Shown here in pieces: positions 1-7,713 of a DNA stretch of 10,046 nucleotides. A program made the position numbers and the translations under genes. Under the pieces are notes generated by a model. The model was given only the letters and a program-made list of their open reading frames with translations. It did no database searches and was not told the DNA's origin. Every line of letters begins with the position of its first letter. Within the stretch, counting starts at the first letter, position 1. The DNA lies in NCBI GenBank assembly GCA_047632015.1, contig JBLIBC010000087.1, forward strand, positions 1 through 10,046. The letters are read 5' to 3'. This stretch comes from JBLIAZ01 sp047632015 (GTDB taxonomy: Bacteria > Bacteroidota > Bacteroidia > Flavobacteriales_C > GCA-002722245).

Positions 1-637
1 TATGCTCCCAGGAGGCACCAAATTTGGAACAATAGGTAAAGTAATTAATGATGTGACTGTTAAAATTGCTGAAGACGGAGAGATATTGGTAAAAGGACCA
101 AACGTGATGATGGGGTACTACAACAACCCTGAGAAAACCGCTGAAGTGATGACCGATGAGTGGTTTCATACTGGTGACATTGGGATATTCGATGGTGATT
201 ATTTAAAAATCACAGACAGGAAAAAGGAAATATTTAAAACTTCTGGCGGGAAATATGTGGCTCCACAACCAATGGAAAATAAAATGAAGGAATCATTGTT
301 TATAGAGCAAATCATGGTAATTGGGGAAGCTAGAAAGCATCCAGCAGCACTGGTGGTTCCAAATTTCCCACATGTAAAATCATGGTGTGTACATAAAGGT
401 TATTCGTGTGGTACAAACGCTGAAATTATTTGCATGCCTGAAGTTAAAAAGAAAATTGCTTCTGAAATTGAGGAACTAAATGAGAATTTCGGAAAAGTAG
501 AACAGATTAAAAAGTTTGAATTGCTTGACAAAGAGTGGTGTGTGGAAGATGGAGAGTTGACACCAACAATGAAGTTGAAAAGGAAAGTGATTATAGAGAA
601 ATGTGCTGATTTGTTTGTCAAAATTTACGGTGAGTAA
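1..637 (+). CDS. Long-chain fatty acid-CoA ligase (AMP-forming), C-terminal part, 5' end cut by window edge
   Basis: This is the last 211 residues of an acyl-CoA synthetase that activates free fatty acids to acyl-CoA using ATP and CoA, normally at the inner face of the cytoplasmic membrane. Codons are in phase from base 2. The in-frame ATG there lies in the middle of the adenylate-forming domain and is not the true start. Visible motifs, counted from base 2, are GxxGYYNNPEKT (around residues 32-46), WFHTGDIG with the ATP-ribose-binding Asp59, the hinge ITDRKKEIFKTSGGKYVAP (70-88), and the C-terminal TPTMKLKRK (187-195), which corresponds to the catalytic-lysine region. Full-length relatives have close to 600 residues, so roughly 380 are missing to the left. 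The gene stops 24 bases before fadN and is probably co-transcribed with it, feeding acyl-CoA into the cluster. The family call is secure. Chain-length preference is inferred from the FadD15/ACSL-like C-terminus and the context. Confidence 0.93.
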   Translation, partial: MLPGGTKFGTIGKVINDVTVKIAEDGEILVKGPNVMMGYYNNPEKTAEVMTDEWFHTGDIGIFDGDYLKITDRKKEIFKTSGGKYVAPQPMENKMKESLFIEQIMVIGEARKHPAALVVPNFPHVKSWCVHKGYSCGTNAEIICMPEVKKKIASEIEELNENFGKVEQIKKFELLDKEWCVEDGELTPTMKLKRKVIIEKCADLFVKIYGE

Positions 638-661
638 GAAAACATTAAAGAATTGAAATTC

Positions 662-3055
662 ATGGGAAGAAAAATTAATAAAGTTGCCATATTAGGATCA
701 GGTGTGATGGGTTCAAGAATTGCTTGTCACTTTGCGAACATCGGAGTACAAGTGTTATTGCTTGATATTGTGCCAAAAGAACTGAACGAGAAAGAACAAG
801 CTAAAGGTTTAGACGAAAACCATCCAGTATTTAGGAACAGAATCGTAAGCGATGCCTTGACGTTTTGCATTAAATCAAACCCTTCACCTCTTTATATCAA
901 ATCGGACAGTAAGTACATAACCACAGGGAATTTTACTGATGACATGTCTAAAATTGCTGATTGTGATTGGACGATTGAAGTCGTAGTGGAGAATTTAGAC
1001 ATTAAAAAGAAGGTATTCGAACAAGTTGAAAAATACAGAAAACCCGGCACGCTGATTAGCTCTAATACTTCAGGAATCCCTATTCAGATGATGTTGGATG
1101 GACGCTCTGAAGATTTTCAAACACATTTTTGTGGAACCCACTTTTTTAACCCGCCTAGGTATTTAAAATTGTTGGAAGTAATTCCCACTCCTAAAACAAG
1201 TCAGGAGGTGATTGATTTCATGATGTCGTATGGTGATTTGTTTTTAGGAAAAACAACAGTGCTTTGTAAAGACACCCCAGCTTTTATAGCCAATAGAATA
1301 GGTGTTTACTCTATCATGAACTTATTCCATACAGTTGATAAAATGGATTTAACTGTGGAAGAGGTGGATAAACTAACGGGGCCAGTTTTGGGTCGCCCGA
1401 AATCGGCCACTTTTAGAACATGTGATGTGGTTGGACTGGATACTTTAGTAAAAGTAGCAAATGGTGTTCAGCAAAATTGTAAGGATGATGAAGCTAATGC
1501 CGAATTTGCTATTCCGACATTCATCAATAAGATGGTGGAAAATGGTTGGTTGGGTTCAAAATCAAAACAAGGGTTTTACAAAAAGGAAAAGAAAACAATT
1601 TTTGCCTTAAACTTGAAAACCTTGGAGTACGAGGAAAAGAAGAGCGTTAAATTTGCCACATTAGAACTTGCTAAGAACGAGGATGTACTTAAAAAAAGAA
1701 TTAAAATATTAGTAAGCGGGAAGGATAAAGCTGGGGAATTTTATAGGTCAACACTAACACAACTGTTTGCTTACGTTTCGAACAGAATTCCTGAAATATC
1801 AGATGAATTGTTCCGTGTTGATCAAGCCATGAATGCTGGTTTTGGTTGGGAATTAGGTCCCTTTGAATTATGGGATGCAGTGGGGTTAAAGCAATCAGTG
1901 GAAATGATGAAGGCATCCGGAATTAAGGTTGCAAGTTGGGTAATTGACATGCTAACTGATGGAATAGAAAGGTTTTACAAAGTGGAAAATGGAGTGAAGC
2001 ATTATTATGATGTGACATCAAAATCATATGTCGTAATTCCAGGAGCTGATAATTTCATTATTCTTGACAACTTAAGGAAATCTAAAGTAGTTTGGAGTAA
2101 TTCAGGTTGTTCCGTATTTGATATTGGTGATGGTATTCTAAACATTGAATTTCATAGTAAAATGAATACCATGGGAGGTGAAGTACTTCAAGGTATTAAC
2201 AAGGGAATTGATATAGCAGAACAAGAAGGATGGAAAGGGGTGGTTGTGTCAAATCAGGGTACAAATTTTTCAGTTGGAGCTAACTTGGGAATTTTATTCA
2301 TGTATGCTGTGGAGCAAGAATGGGATGAGGTAGATTTTGCAATAAGGTCTTTTCAAAATACAATGATGAGGATTCGTTATTCTGACATTCCTGTAGTAGT
2401 TGCTCCTCATGCCATGGCTTTAGGAGGAGGTTGTGAAATTGCATTGCACGCTGATAAAGTAGTGGCGTCAGCTGAAACCTACACAGGATTAGTTGAGGTT
2501 GGAGCTGGTGTAATTCCCGGAGGTGGAGGAAGTAAAGAGTTTGCGTTAAGACTTTCCGATGCCACTTTTGACGGAGACATTGAACTTCCGGGTTTGAAAA
2601 ATGCATTTTTAACCATTGGAATGGCCAAGGTATCAACCTCGGCAGCTGAAGCTTTTGAGTTGGGGTACTATGTGAAAGGGCGAGACAAATTTGTTTTAAA
2701 TCAAAACAGGTTGATCAGCGAGGCTAAAAAAGAAGCGTTAAAATTATTTGAAGCAGGATATACAAGACCAGTGCAACGGAATGATATTCGAGTACTTGGA
2801 CGTGACGGTTTGGGAATGGTGTATGCTGGAGCTTATACTATGTATAGCGGAAAATACATCAGCGAACATGACAAATTAATTTCTGAAAAACTGGGTCATG
2901 TGCTTTGCGGTGGTGATTTAAGTGCAAAAACAAAAGTTTCAGAGCAGTACTTATTGAACTTGGAACGAGAGGCCTTTATGTCTCTTTGTGGAGAAAGAAA
3001 AACATTGGAGCGAATTCAAAGTTTGTTGACTACTGGTAAGCCATTAAGGAACTAA
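662..3055 (+). CDS. fadN: FadN-type bifunctional 3-hydroxyacyl-CoA dehydrogenase / enoyl-CoA hydratase
   Basis: This cytoplasmic beta-oxidation enzyme hydrates trans-2-enoyl-CoA and oxidises L-3-hydroxyacyl-CoA to 3-ketoacyl-CoA with NAD+. I chose the ATG at 662 (797 residues) because the Rossmann strand begins right after it; an in-frame TTG at 653 would add three residues. Domains in order: NAD-binding (residues 5-195) with GSGVMG at 12-17 and Asp35 favouring NAD; the first hydroxyacyl-dehydrogenase C domain (about 200-270); a second, degenerate copy (about 350-420); and a crotonase domain (about 480-700). SSNTSG (133-138), His160 in GTHFFNPP and Glu172 match the dehydrogenase active site. 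In the crotonase part, Glu592 (GGGCE) and Glu612 (GLVEVG) are the two hydratase acids, 20 residues apart as in rat enoyl-CoA hydratase. The dehydrogenase-first order is that of B. subtilis FadN (about 790 residues), opposite to E. coli FadB. All expected catalytic residues are present. The thiolase partner follows after 51 bases. Confidence 0.95.
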   Translation: MGRKINKVAILGSGVMGSRIACHFANIGVQVLLLDIVPKELNEKEQAKGLDENHPVFRNRIVSDALTFCIKSNPSPLYIKSDSKYITTGNFTDDMSKIADCDWTIEVVVENLDIKKKVFEQVEKYRKPGTLISSNTSGIPIQMMLDGRSEDFQTHFCGTHFFNPPRYLKLLEVIPTPKTSQEVIDFMMSYGDLFLGKTTVLCKDTPAFIANRIGVYSIMNLFHTVDKMDLTVEEVDKLTGPVLGRPKSATFRTCDVVGLDTLVKVANGVQQNCKDDEANAEFAIPTFINKMVENGWLGSKSKQGFYKKEKKTIFALNLKTLEYEEKKSVKFATLELAKNEDVLKKRIKILVSGKDKAGEFYRSTLTQLFAYVSNRIPEISDELFRVDQAMNAGFGWELGPFELWDAVGLKQSVEMMKASGIKVASWVIDMLTDGIERFYKVENGVKHYYDVTSKSYVVIPGADNFIILDNLRKSKVVWSNSGCSVFDIGDGILNIEFHSKMNTMGGEVLQGINKGIDIAEQEGWKGVVVSNQGTNFSVGANLGILFMYAVEQEWDEVDFAIRSFQNTMMRIRYSDIPVVVAPHAMALGGGCEIALHADKVVASAETYTGLVEVGAGVIPGGGGSKEFALRLSDATFDGDIELPGLKNAFLTIGMAKVSTSAAEAFELGYYVKGRDKFVLNQNRLISEAKKEALKLFEAGYTRPVQRNDIRVLGRDGLGMVYAGAYTMYSGKYISEHDKLISEKLGHVLCGGDLSAKTKVSEQYLLNLEREAFMSLCGERKTLERIQSLLTTGKPLRN

Positions 3056-3106
3056 ACTAGCTGTTGAGCGGGGCGAAGATTTATTAACTAAGAAAACAAG
3101 ATTACA

Positions 3107-4285
3107 ATGGAAGCATATATAGTAGCAGGATACAGATCAGCAGTGGGAAAATCAAAAAGAGGAGGGTTTCGTTTTATGCGAGCTGATGATTTGGGAGCCC
3201 AAGTAGTAAAACATTTAGTGGGAAGCATTCCAAATTTAGATCACAGTAGGATTGACGATGTTATAGTTGGAAATGCTACACCTGAGGCTGAACAAGGCCT
3301 TAATATTGGAAGAATGATTTCTTTGATGGGACTTGATACGGTAAAAGTACCAGGAGTAACAGTGAACAGGTATTGTTCCTCGGGATTGGAAACCATTGCT
3401 ATGGCAACCGCTAAAATTAAAGCTGGAATGGCCGATTGCATTATTGCAGGAGGGGTAGAAACCATGTCACCTATTCCATTTGGAGGATGGAAAGTAATTC
3501 CTAATTATGAGGTCGCTAAAAATAATCCAGATTGGTATTGGGGTATGGGACTGACTGCTGAGGAGGTGGCTAAGGTTTATAAAGTAAGCAGAGAAGCTCA
3601 AGATGAATTCAGTATGGAATCACATAATAGAGCATTGCACGCTATTGAGGAGGGTCGATTCAAAGAGGACATCGTACCCATTACTGTAAAAGAAATTTTC
3701 CTTGACAAAAACGAGAAAAGGCAGGAAAGAGAAAATATTGTTGATACTGACGAAGGGCCAAGAAAAGGAACTAATTTGGGTGCGCTTTCAAAATTGCGCC
3801 CTGTATTTGCTGCCGGAGGTTCAGTAACAGCAGGGAACTCTTCACAAACATCGGACGGTGCAGCATTTGTAATGGTGATGAGTGAAAAAATGGTGAAAGA
3901 ATTAAACTTGGAACCTATTGCTCGTTTAGTCAGTTATCATGTAGCAGCATTAGAGCCAAAAGTGATGGGTGTAGGTCCAGTATACGCTGTGCCAGGAGCT
4001 TTGGAAAAAGCAGGTTTAAAATTAAATGACATTGATTTAATTGAACTTAATGAAGCTTTCGCTTCACAAAGTGTCGCCGTAATAAATGAATTAGGTTTGG
4101 ATACTGATATAGTTAATGTAAATGGAGGGGCGATTGCTTTGGGGCATCCGCTAGGTTGTACGGGAGCAAAATTATCGGTTCAAATTTTTAACGAGCTAAG
4201 AAAAAGAGATAAGAAATATGGAATGGTTACCATGTGTGTGGGCACTGGTCAAGGGGCTGCGGGAATATATGAATTATTGAAATAA
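3107..4285 (+). CDS. fadA: Acetyl-CoA C-acyltransferase (3-ketoacyl-CoA thiolase)
   Basis: This thiolase performs the last beta-oxidation step, cleaving 3-ketoacyl-CoA with CoA to acetyl-CoA and a shortened acyl-CoA. The 392-residue length is standard for the family. The N-terminal half (about 1-260) carries the nucleophile Cys90 in NRYCSSGLETIAMA. The C-terminal half (about 270-392) carries NEAFA (315-319), the GGAIALGHPLGCTGA signature with His347, and the proton-donor Cys377 in CVGTGQGAAG. All four motifs are intact, so the enzyme should be active. The ATG at 3107 begins the conserved first strand (EAYIVAGYRSAVGK) and no upstream in-frame start is better. It lies between the fadN- and fadE-like genes, so a degradative role is preferred over biosynthetic acetoacetyl-CoA thiolase (AtoB/PhaA), which has similar motifs. 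The gap before it (3056-3106) shows no recognisable promoter or Shine-Dalgarno sequence. Confidence 0.95.
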   Translation: MEAYIVAGYRSAVGKSKRGGFRFMRADDLGAQVVKHLVGSIPNLDHSRIDDVIVGNATPEAEQGLNIGRMISLMGLDTVKVPGVTVNRYCSSGLETIAMATAKIKAGMADCIIAGGVETMSPIPFGGWKVIPNYEVAKNNPDWYWGMGLTAEEVAKVYKVSREAQDEFSMESHNRALHAIEEGRFKEDIVPITVKEIFLDKNEKRQERENIVDTDEGPRKGTNLGALSKLRPVFAAGGSVTAGNSSQTSDGAAFVMVMSEKMVKELNLEPIARLVSYHVAALEPKVMGVGPVYAVPGALEKAGLKLNDIDLIELNEAFASQSVAVINELGLDTDIVNVNGGAIALGHPLGCTGAKLSVQIFNELRKRDKKYGMVTMCVGTGQGAAGIYELLK

Positions 4286-4319
4286 AACTACTTATTACCA
4301 ACAATACAACGTCAAGATT

Positions 4320-6104
4320 ATGAGCGAAAACAATAGAATTAAAGGAGGAGAGTTTTTAATAAAAGAATCTGATTTCAATGACATGTTCATTGTTGAAGAA
4401 TGGAGCGAAGAGCAAAAAATGATGGCCGATACTTGTCGGGATTTTTTGGAAAGTGAAGTTTTACCGAATTTAGATAGGATTGATGCCTTGGAAGAAGGAT
4501 TGATGCCTAGCTTACTTGAAAAAGCCGGTGAGTTGGGTTTGTTGGCTGTTTCAATTCCGGAAGAACATCAAGGGTTTGGAAAAGGATTTAATGAATCTAC
4601 TTTGATTAATGAGGTGTTGGGATCGGGTCATAGTTTTGCAGTAGCGTTTTCTGCGCACACCGGTATTGGGACATTACCAATCATGTATTATGGAACAAAT
4701 GCGCAAAAAACTAAGTATTTGCCAGACTTGGGAAGCGGTGTCAAAAAAGCTTGTTATTGTTTAACTGAACCAGGTTCAGGTTCAGATGCAAATTCTGGTA
4801 AGACTAAAGCTATGCCATCAGCAGACGGGACACATTACTTACTTAACGGTCAAAAAATGTGGATTACCAACGGCGGGTTTGCTGATGTTTTTATTGTTTT
4901 TGCAAAAATTGAGGACGACAAAAACTTAAGTGCTTTTATTGTCGAGAAGGATTTTGGAGGAATTAGCTTGAATCCTGAAGAACATAAAATGGGAATTAAA
5001 GGATCGTCTACTCGTCAAGTGTTTTTTAACGATGTAAAAGTACCTACAGAAAATCTTTTAGGCGAAAGAGAAGGAGGGTTTAAAATAGCATTAAATATTC
5101 TTAATATTGGGCGTATAAAGTTAGCCGCAGCTGCGTTAGGAGCTTGTAAATCGGTTACATCTACAGCTATCAATTATGCCAATGAAAGGATTCAGTTTGG
5201 AAAAGCAATTGCTAGTTTTGGAGCAATCCAACATAAAATTGCCGAACAATCGATTCAGACTTTTGTACTTGAAAGCTCGCTATATAGAGCGGGGCAGTTA
5301 ATTGACGATGCGACGGATGATTTATTGAAAGGAGGAATGGTAGCTGAGCAAGCAAAATTAAAAGGAGTAGAGGAATATGCGGTAGAAGCAGCAATATTAA
5401 AAGTACTAGGATCAGAGGTGTTGGATTATGTTGTTGATGAAGGGGTGCAAATTTATGGAGGAATGGGATATTCCGCGGATGCTCCAATGGAGCGATCATA
5501 TAGGGATTCAAGGATAAATAGGATTTTTGAGGGAACTAATGAAATCAACAGAATGTTAATTGTAGATATGCTGATTAAAAAAGCCATGAAAGGTCAACTT
5601 GATTTAATGGGGCCAGCACAAGCTGTTGCTAAAGAGTTAATGGGTATCCCAAGTTTTGGCGATGGTGACCAAGGTACTTTAGTTGCAGAACTTGGCTACT
5701 TAAAGAATTTCAAAAAAGCGGTTTTGATGGTTGCAGGAGGGGCTGTACAAAAATTAATGATGAAGTTGGGTGATGAGCAGGAGGTTGTAATGAATATTTC
5801 GGACATGATAATTCACTTATACGCAGGTGAATCGGCATACTTGAGAGTCAAGAAATTGATTGACAAAAACGGTGAAGAAAATTGTCAACCGCAAATTGAA
5901 GCCGTTCGAGTTTACATTAATGATGCGGCTGATAAAATTAATGTGGCAGGGAAAAATGCCTTGAATGGTTTTGCAGAAGGAGATGAGGCTAGGATGATGT
6001 TTATGGGGATTAAACGCTTCACTAAAACTACACCCTTTAATGCTATTAAAGCCAGGAGGAGTATTGCTAAAATGCTAATTGAAGAGAATAAGTATAAATT
6101 ATAG
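4320..6104 (+). CDS. fadE: Acyl-CoA dehydrogenase, FadE/VLCAD-like with C-terminal extension
   Basis: This FAD-dependent enzyme introduces the trans-2 double bond in acyl-CoA, the first oxidation of each beta-oxidation round, and passes electrons to electron-transfer flavoprotein (ETF), which is not encoded here. Domains: N-terminal helical (about 28-140), central beta domain with the flavin/substrate loop LTEPGSGSDA (148-157) and WITNGGFADVF, then a C-terminal helical domain with QIYGGMGYSADAPMERSYRD and the catalytic base Glu404 in FEGTNEINR. A further 150 or so residues (about 430-594) form an extension absent from the roughly 380-residue short/medium-chain enzymes. Such extensions are known in mitochondrial VLCAD/ACAD9 and in B. 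subtilis FadE, which has about the same total length (near 594). The N-terminal KGGEFLIKESD resembles the start of Bacillus FadE, supporting the ATG at 4320. It is the last gene of the cluster, 34 bases after fadA. Long-chain substrate preference is an inference from architecture and context. Confidence 0.95.
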   Translation: MSENNRIKGGEFLIKESDFNDMFIVEEWSEEQKMMADTCRDFLESEVLPNLDRIDALEEGLMPSLLEKAGELGLLAVSIPEEHQGFGKGFNESTLINEVLGSGHSFAVAFSAHTGIGTLPIMYYGTNAQKTKYLPDLGSGVKKACYCLTEPGSGSDANSGKTKAMPSADGTHYLLNGQKMWITNGGFADVFIVFAKIEDDKNLSAFIVEKDFGGISLNPEEHKMGIKGSSTRQVFFNDVKVPTENLLGEREGGFKIALNILNIGRIKLAAAALGACKSVTSTAINYANERIQFGKAIASFGAIQHKIAEQSIQTFVLESSLYRAGQLIDDATDDLLKGGMVAEQAKLKGVEEYAVEAAILKVLGSEVLDYVVDEGVQIYGGMGYSADAPMERSYRDSRINRIFEGTNEINRMLIVDMLIKKAMKGQLDLMGPAQAVAKELMGIPSFGDGDQGTLVAELGYLKNFKKAVLMVAGGAVQKLMMKLGDEQEVVMNISDMIIHLYAGESAYLRVKKLIDKNGEENCQPQIEAVRVYINDAADKINVAGKNALNGFAEGDEARMMFMGIKRFTKTTPFNAIKARRSIAKMLIEENKYKL

Positions 6105-6139
6105 TTACACAAAATCGAGCGTTGAGAGGGATAATTTCC

Positions 6140-6147
6140 TACCTTTG
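6140..6147 (+). promoter_or_regulatory. Candidate Bacteroidota-type -7 promoter element before dnaB
   Basis: The sequence TACCTTTG matches the Bacteroidota -7 consensus TAnnTTTG. It sits in the 47-base gap between fadE and dnaB, with four bases between it and the dnaB ATG. A TTG at 6122-6124 could serve as the -33 element, but the 15-base spacing is shorter than usual. If used, transcription would start at or within a base or two of the start codon, giving dnaB an essentially leaderless message and separating it from the fad cluster. One eight-base AT-rich match could also arise by chance. Confidence 0.4.
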
Positions 6148-6151
6148 ATAA

Positions 6152-7681
6152 ATGTCCGATTTTGAGAATTCAGGAGTAAAAAAGGCTAAGAAAAAGCCTG
6201 TGATTGATCACGAGAAAATCGCGAAGGAGTACGGTAAATTACCACCTCAGGTTTTGGATCTTGAGGAGTCTGTACTTGGCGCTTTGATGATTGAAAGAGA
6301 TGCTTTAACGACTGTGATTGACATATTGCAGCCAGAAAGCTTTTACAAGGAAAGTCACCAAAAAATTTATCAGGCAATCCAAGAACTTTTTCAAAAAAGT
6401 GAACCAGTAGATTTATTGACGGTAAAAAACCAATTGAAATTAAATGCCGAATTGGAGGCTGTTGGAGGAGCTTATTATATAAGTAAACTCACAAACAATG
6501 TGGCTTCAGCAGCTAATATTGAGTTCCATGCTCGGATCATATCACAAAAATACATTCAAAGAGAATTAATAAGGATTTCCACGGAAACCATTACGGATGC
6601 ATACGATGAAACATCTGATGTATTTGATTTACTAGATAAAGCAGAGCAGGATTTATTTTCAGTTGCTCAAGGTAACATCAGAAAAAGTTTTGATGCTATG
6701 CCGACATTGGTTCAGCAAGCAAAAGAACAAATTAAAAAAGCGGGAGAAAAAGGTGACGGAGTCAATGGTGTACCTTCAGGATTTGCTGAACTAGACAAAC
6801 TAACTTCTGGATGGCAGGCAAGTGAATTATTAATATTAGCTGCAAGACCAGGGATGGGAAAAACGGCTTTTGTTTTGTCCATGGCTAGGAACATTGCTGT
6901 TGATCAAGGATTACCAATAGCAATCTTTTCATTGGAAATGTCATCATTACAAATGGTAATGAGGTTAGTGGCATCTGAGACAGGATTGAACTCTGACAAA
7001 CTGAAAAAGGGAAATTTAGCACAACATGAATGGGAGCAGTTAAATGCTAAGGTTTCCGCTTTGACTGAAGCTCCATTGTTTATTGATGATACTCCAGGTT
7101 TATCAGTATTTGAGCTGAGAGCGAAAGCTAGAAGACTAAAAGCACAGCACGATATTCAAATGATCGTAATTGATTATTTACAATTGATGCATGCGGGAGG
7201 AAAAGATGGAGGAAACAGACAAGAGGAGATCAGTATAATTTCAAGGTCATTAAAAGTTTTAGCTAAAGAATTACAAATCCCAGTAATTGCATTGTCTCAA
7301 TTGAGTAGAGCTGTGGAAACAAGAGGAGGTGATAAGCGCCCAATGCTGTCAGATTTAAGGGAATCTGGTGCGATTGAGCAGGATGCGGATATGGTAATGT
7401 TTATATACCGACCAGATTACTATGACATTACTGTAGATGAAGATGGGAATTCATTGGCTGGTATCACAGAAATTATTGTAGCAAAGCACAGAAATGGAGC
7501 CTTGGATAACATACAATTAAGATTTGTTGCTGAACAAGCCAAGTTTGTTGATTTACATGCAGGGGAATTAAATTCCTTTTCGGCTGAGCCAACTACGGGA
7601 GCAGATGAAGAACCTCAAACTATGATTAGAGGTTCAAGAATGAACGAGTTTACAGGAGATGGTAACGATTTACCATTTTAG
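6152..7681 (+). CDS. dnaB: Replicative DNA helicase DnaB
   Basis: This is the hexameric replicative helicase that unwinds DNA 5'->3' at the fork and recruits primase. The 509 residues are complete. A lysine-rich leader (1-27) precedes the DnaB N-terminal helical domain (about 28-135, beginning GKLPPQVLDLEESVLGALM). A linker follows, then the RecA-like motor (about 205-470) with Walker A ARPGMGKT (Lys237), Walker B MIVIDYLQL (Asp341), LSQLSRAVETR and the KRPMLSDLRESGAIEQDAD signature. No intein interrupts the Walker A or other hot-spot motifs. The ATG at 6152 is preferred because the next Met is residue 47, inside the conserved N-terminal domain. The C-terminal tail (about 470-509) is poorly conserved and acidic, and ends GDGNDLPF, resembling the tip of single-stranded-DNA-binding protein. 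The gene lies 47 bases after fadE, with its own likely promoter, and 32 bases before a DUF4494 gene. The neighbouring fad genes have no functional relation to it. Confidence 0.98.
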   Translation: MSDFENSGVKKAKKKPVIDHEKIAKEYGKLPPQVLDLEESVLGALMIERDALTTVIDILQPESFYKESHQKIYQAIQELFQKSEPVDLLTVKNQLKLNAELEAVGGAYYISKLTNNVASAANIEFHARIISQKYIQRELIRISTETITDAYDETSDVFDLLDKAEQDLFSVAQGNIRKSFDAMPTLVQQAKEQIKKAGEKGDGVNGVPSGFAELDKLTSGWQASELLILAARPGMGKTAFVLSMARNIAVDQGLPIAIFSLEMSSLQMVMRLVASETGLNSDKLKKGNLAQHEWEQLNAKVSALTEAPLFIDDTPGLSVFELRAKARRLKAQHDIQMIVIDYLQLMHAGGKDGGNRQEEISIISRSLKVLAKELQIPVIALSQLSRAVETRGGDKRPMLSDLRESGAIEQDADMVMFIYRPDYYDITVDEDGNSLAGITEIIVAKHRNGALDNIQLRFVAEQAKFVDLHAGELNSFSAEPTTGADEEPQTMIRGSRMNEFTGDGNDLPF

Positions 7682-7713
7682 AATAATATTAATTAATCAG
7701 AAAGAATAGAAAG

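Noticed and set aside
653..661. In-frame TTG at 653 as an alternative fadN start
   Set aside because: It would add only three residues before the ATG at 662, which is the commoner start codon and directly precedes the conserved NAD-binding strand.
2298..2636. Antisense open frame of 112 codons inside fadN
   Set aside because: It lies wholly opposite the intact crotonase domain of fadN, and its translation is rich in Leu, His and Gln with no recognisable motif; it is a shadow of the real gene.
3063..3083. GTTGAGCGGGGCGAAGATTT before fadA resembles GTTGAGAGGGATAATTT before dnaB (6121-6137)
   Set aside because: Shared bases are limited to GTTGAG, GGG and a few A/T positions with a gap; it is too degenerate to call a common operator from two copies.
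3097..3104. Identical octamer CAAGATTA just before the fadA start and at the fadE start (4313-4320)
   Set aside because: Only eight A/T-rich bases, at different distances from the two ATGs (two bases before one, overlapping the other); it is probably chance, and it is absent before fadN.
5212..5511. Antisense open frame of 99 codons inside fadE, very Leu/Pro-rich
   Set aside because: It is opposite the conserved C-terminal helical domain of fadE. The composition follows from complementing GAA/AAA-rich codons, and there is no start context or neighbour support.
6105..6151. Hairpin AGGGA-TAAT-TTCCT in the fadE-dnaB gap as a fadE terminator
   Set aside because: A five-pair stem with a G-T wobble and no T-run is too weak; the segment is better read as promoter sequence for dnaB.
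7688..7697. Perfect palindrome ATTAATTAAT between dnaB and the DUF4494 gene
   Set aside because: Ten A/T-only bases in an A/T-rich gap are expected by chance, and there is no G/C stem or T-run to make a terminator or operator case.
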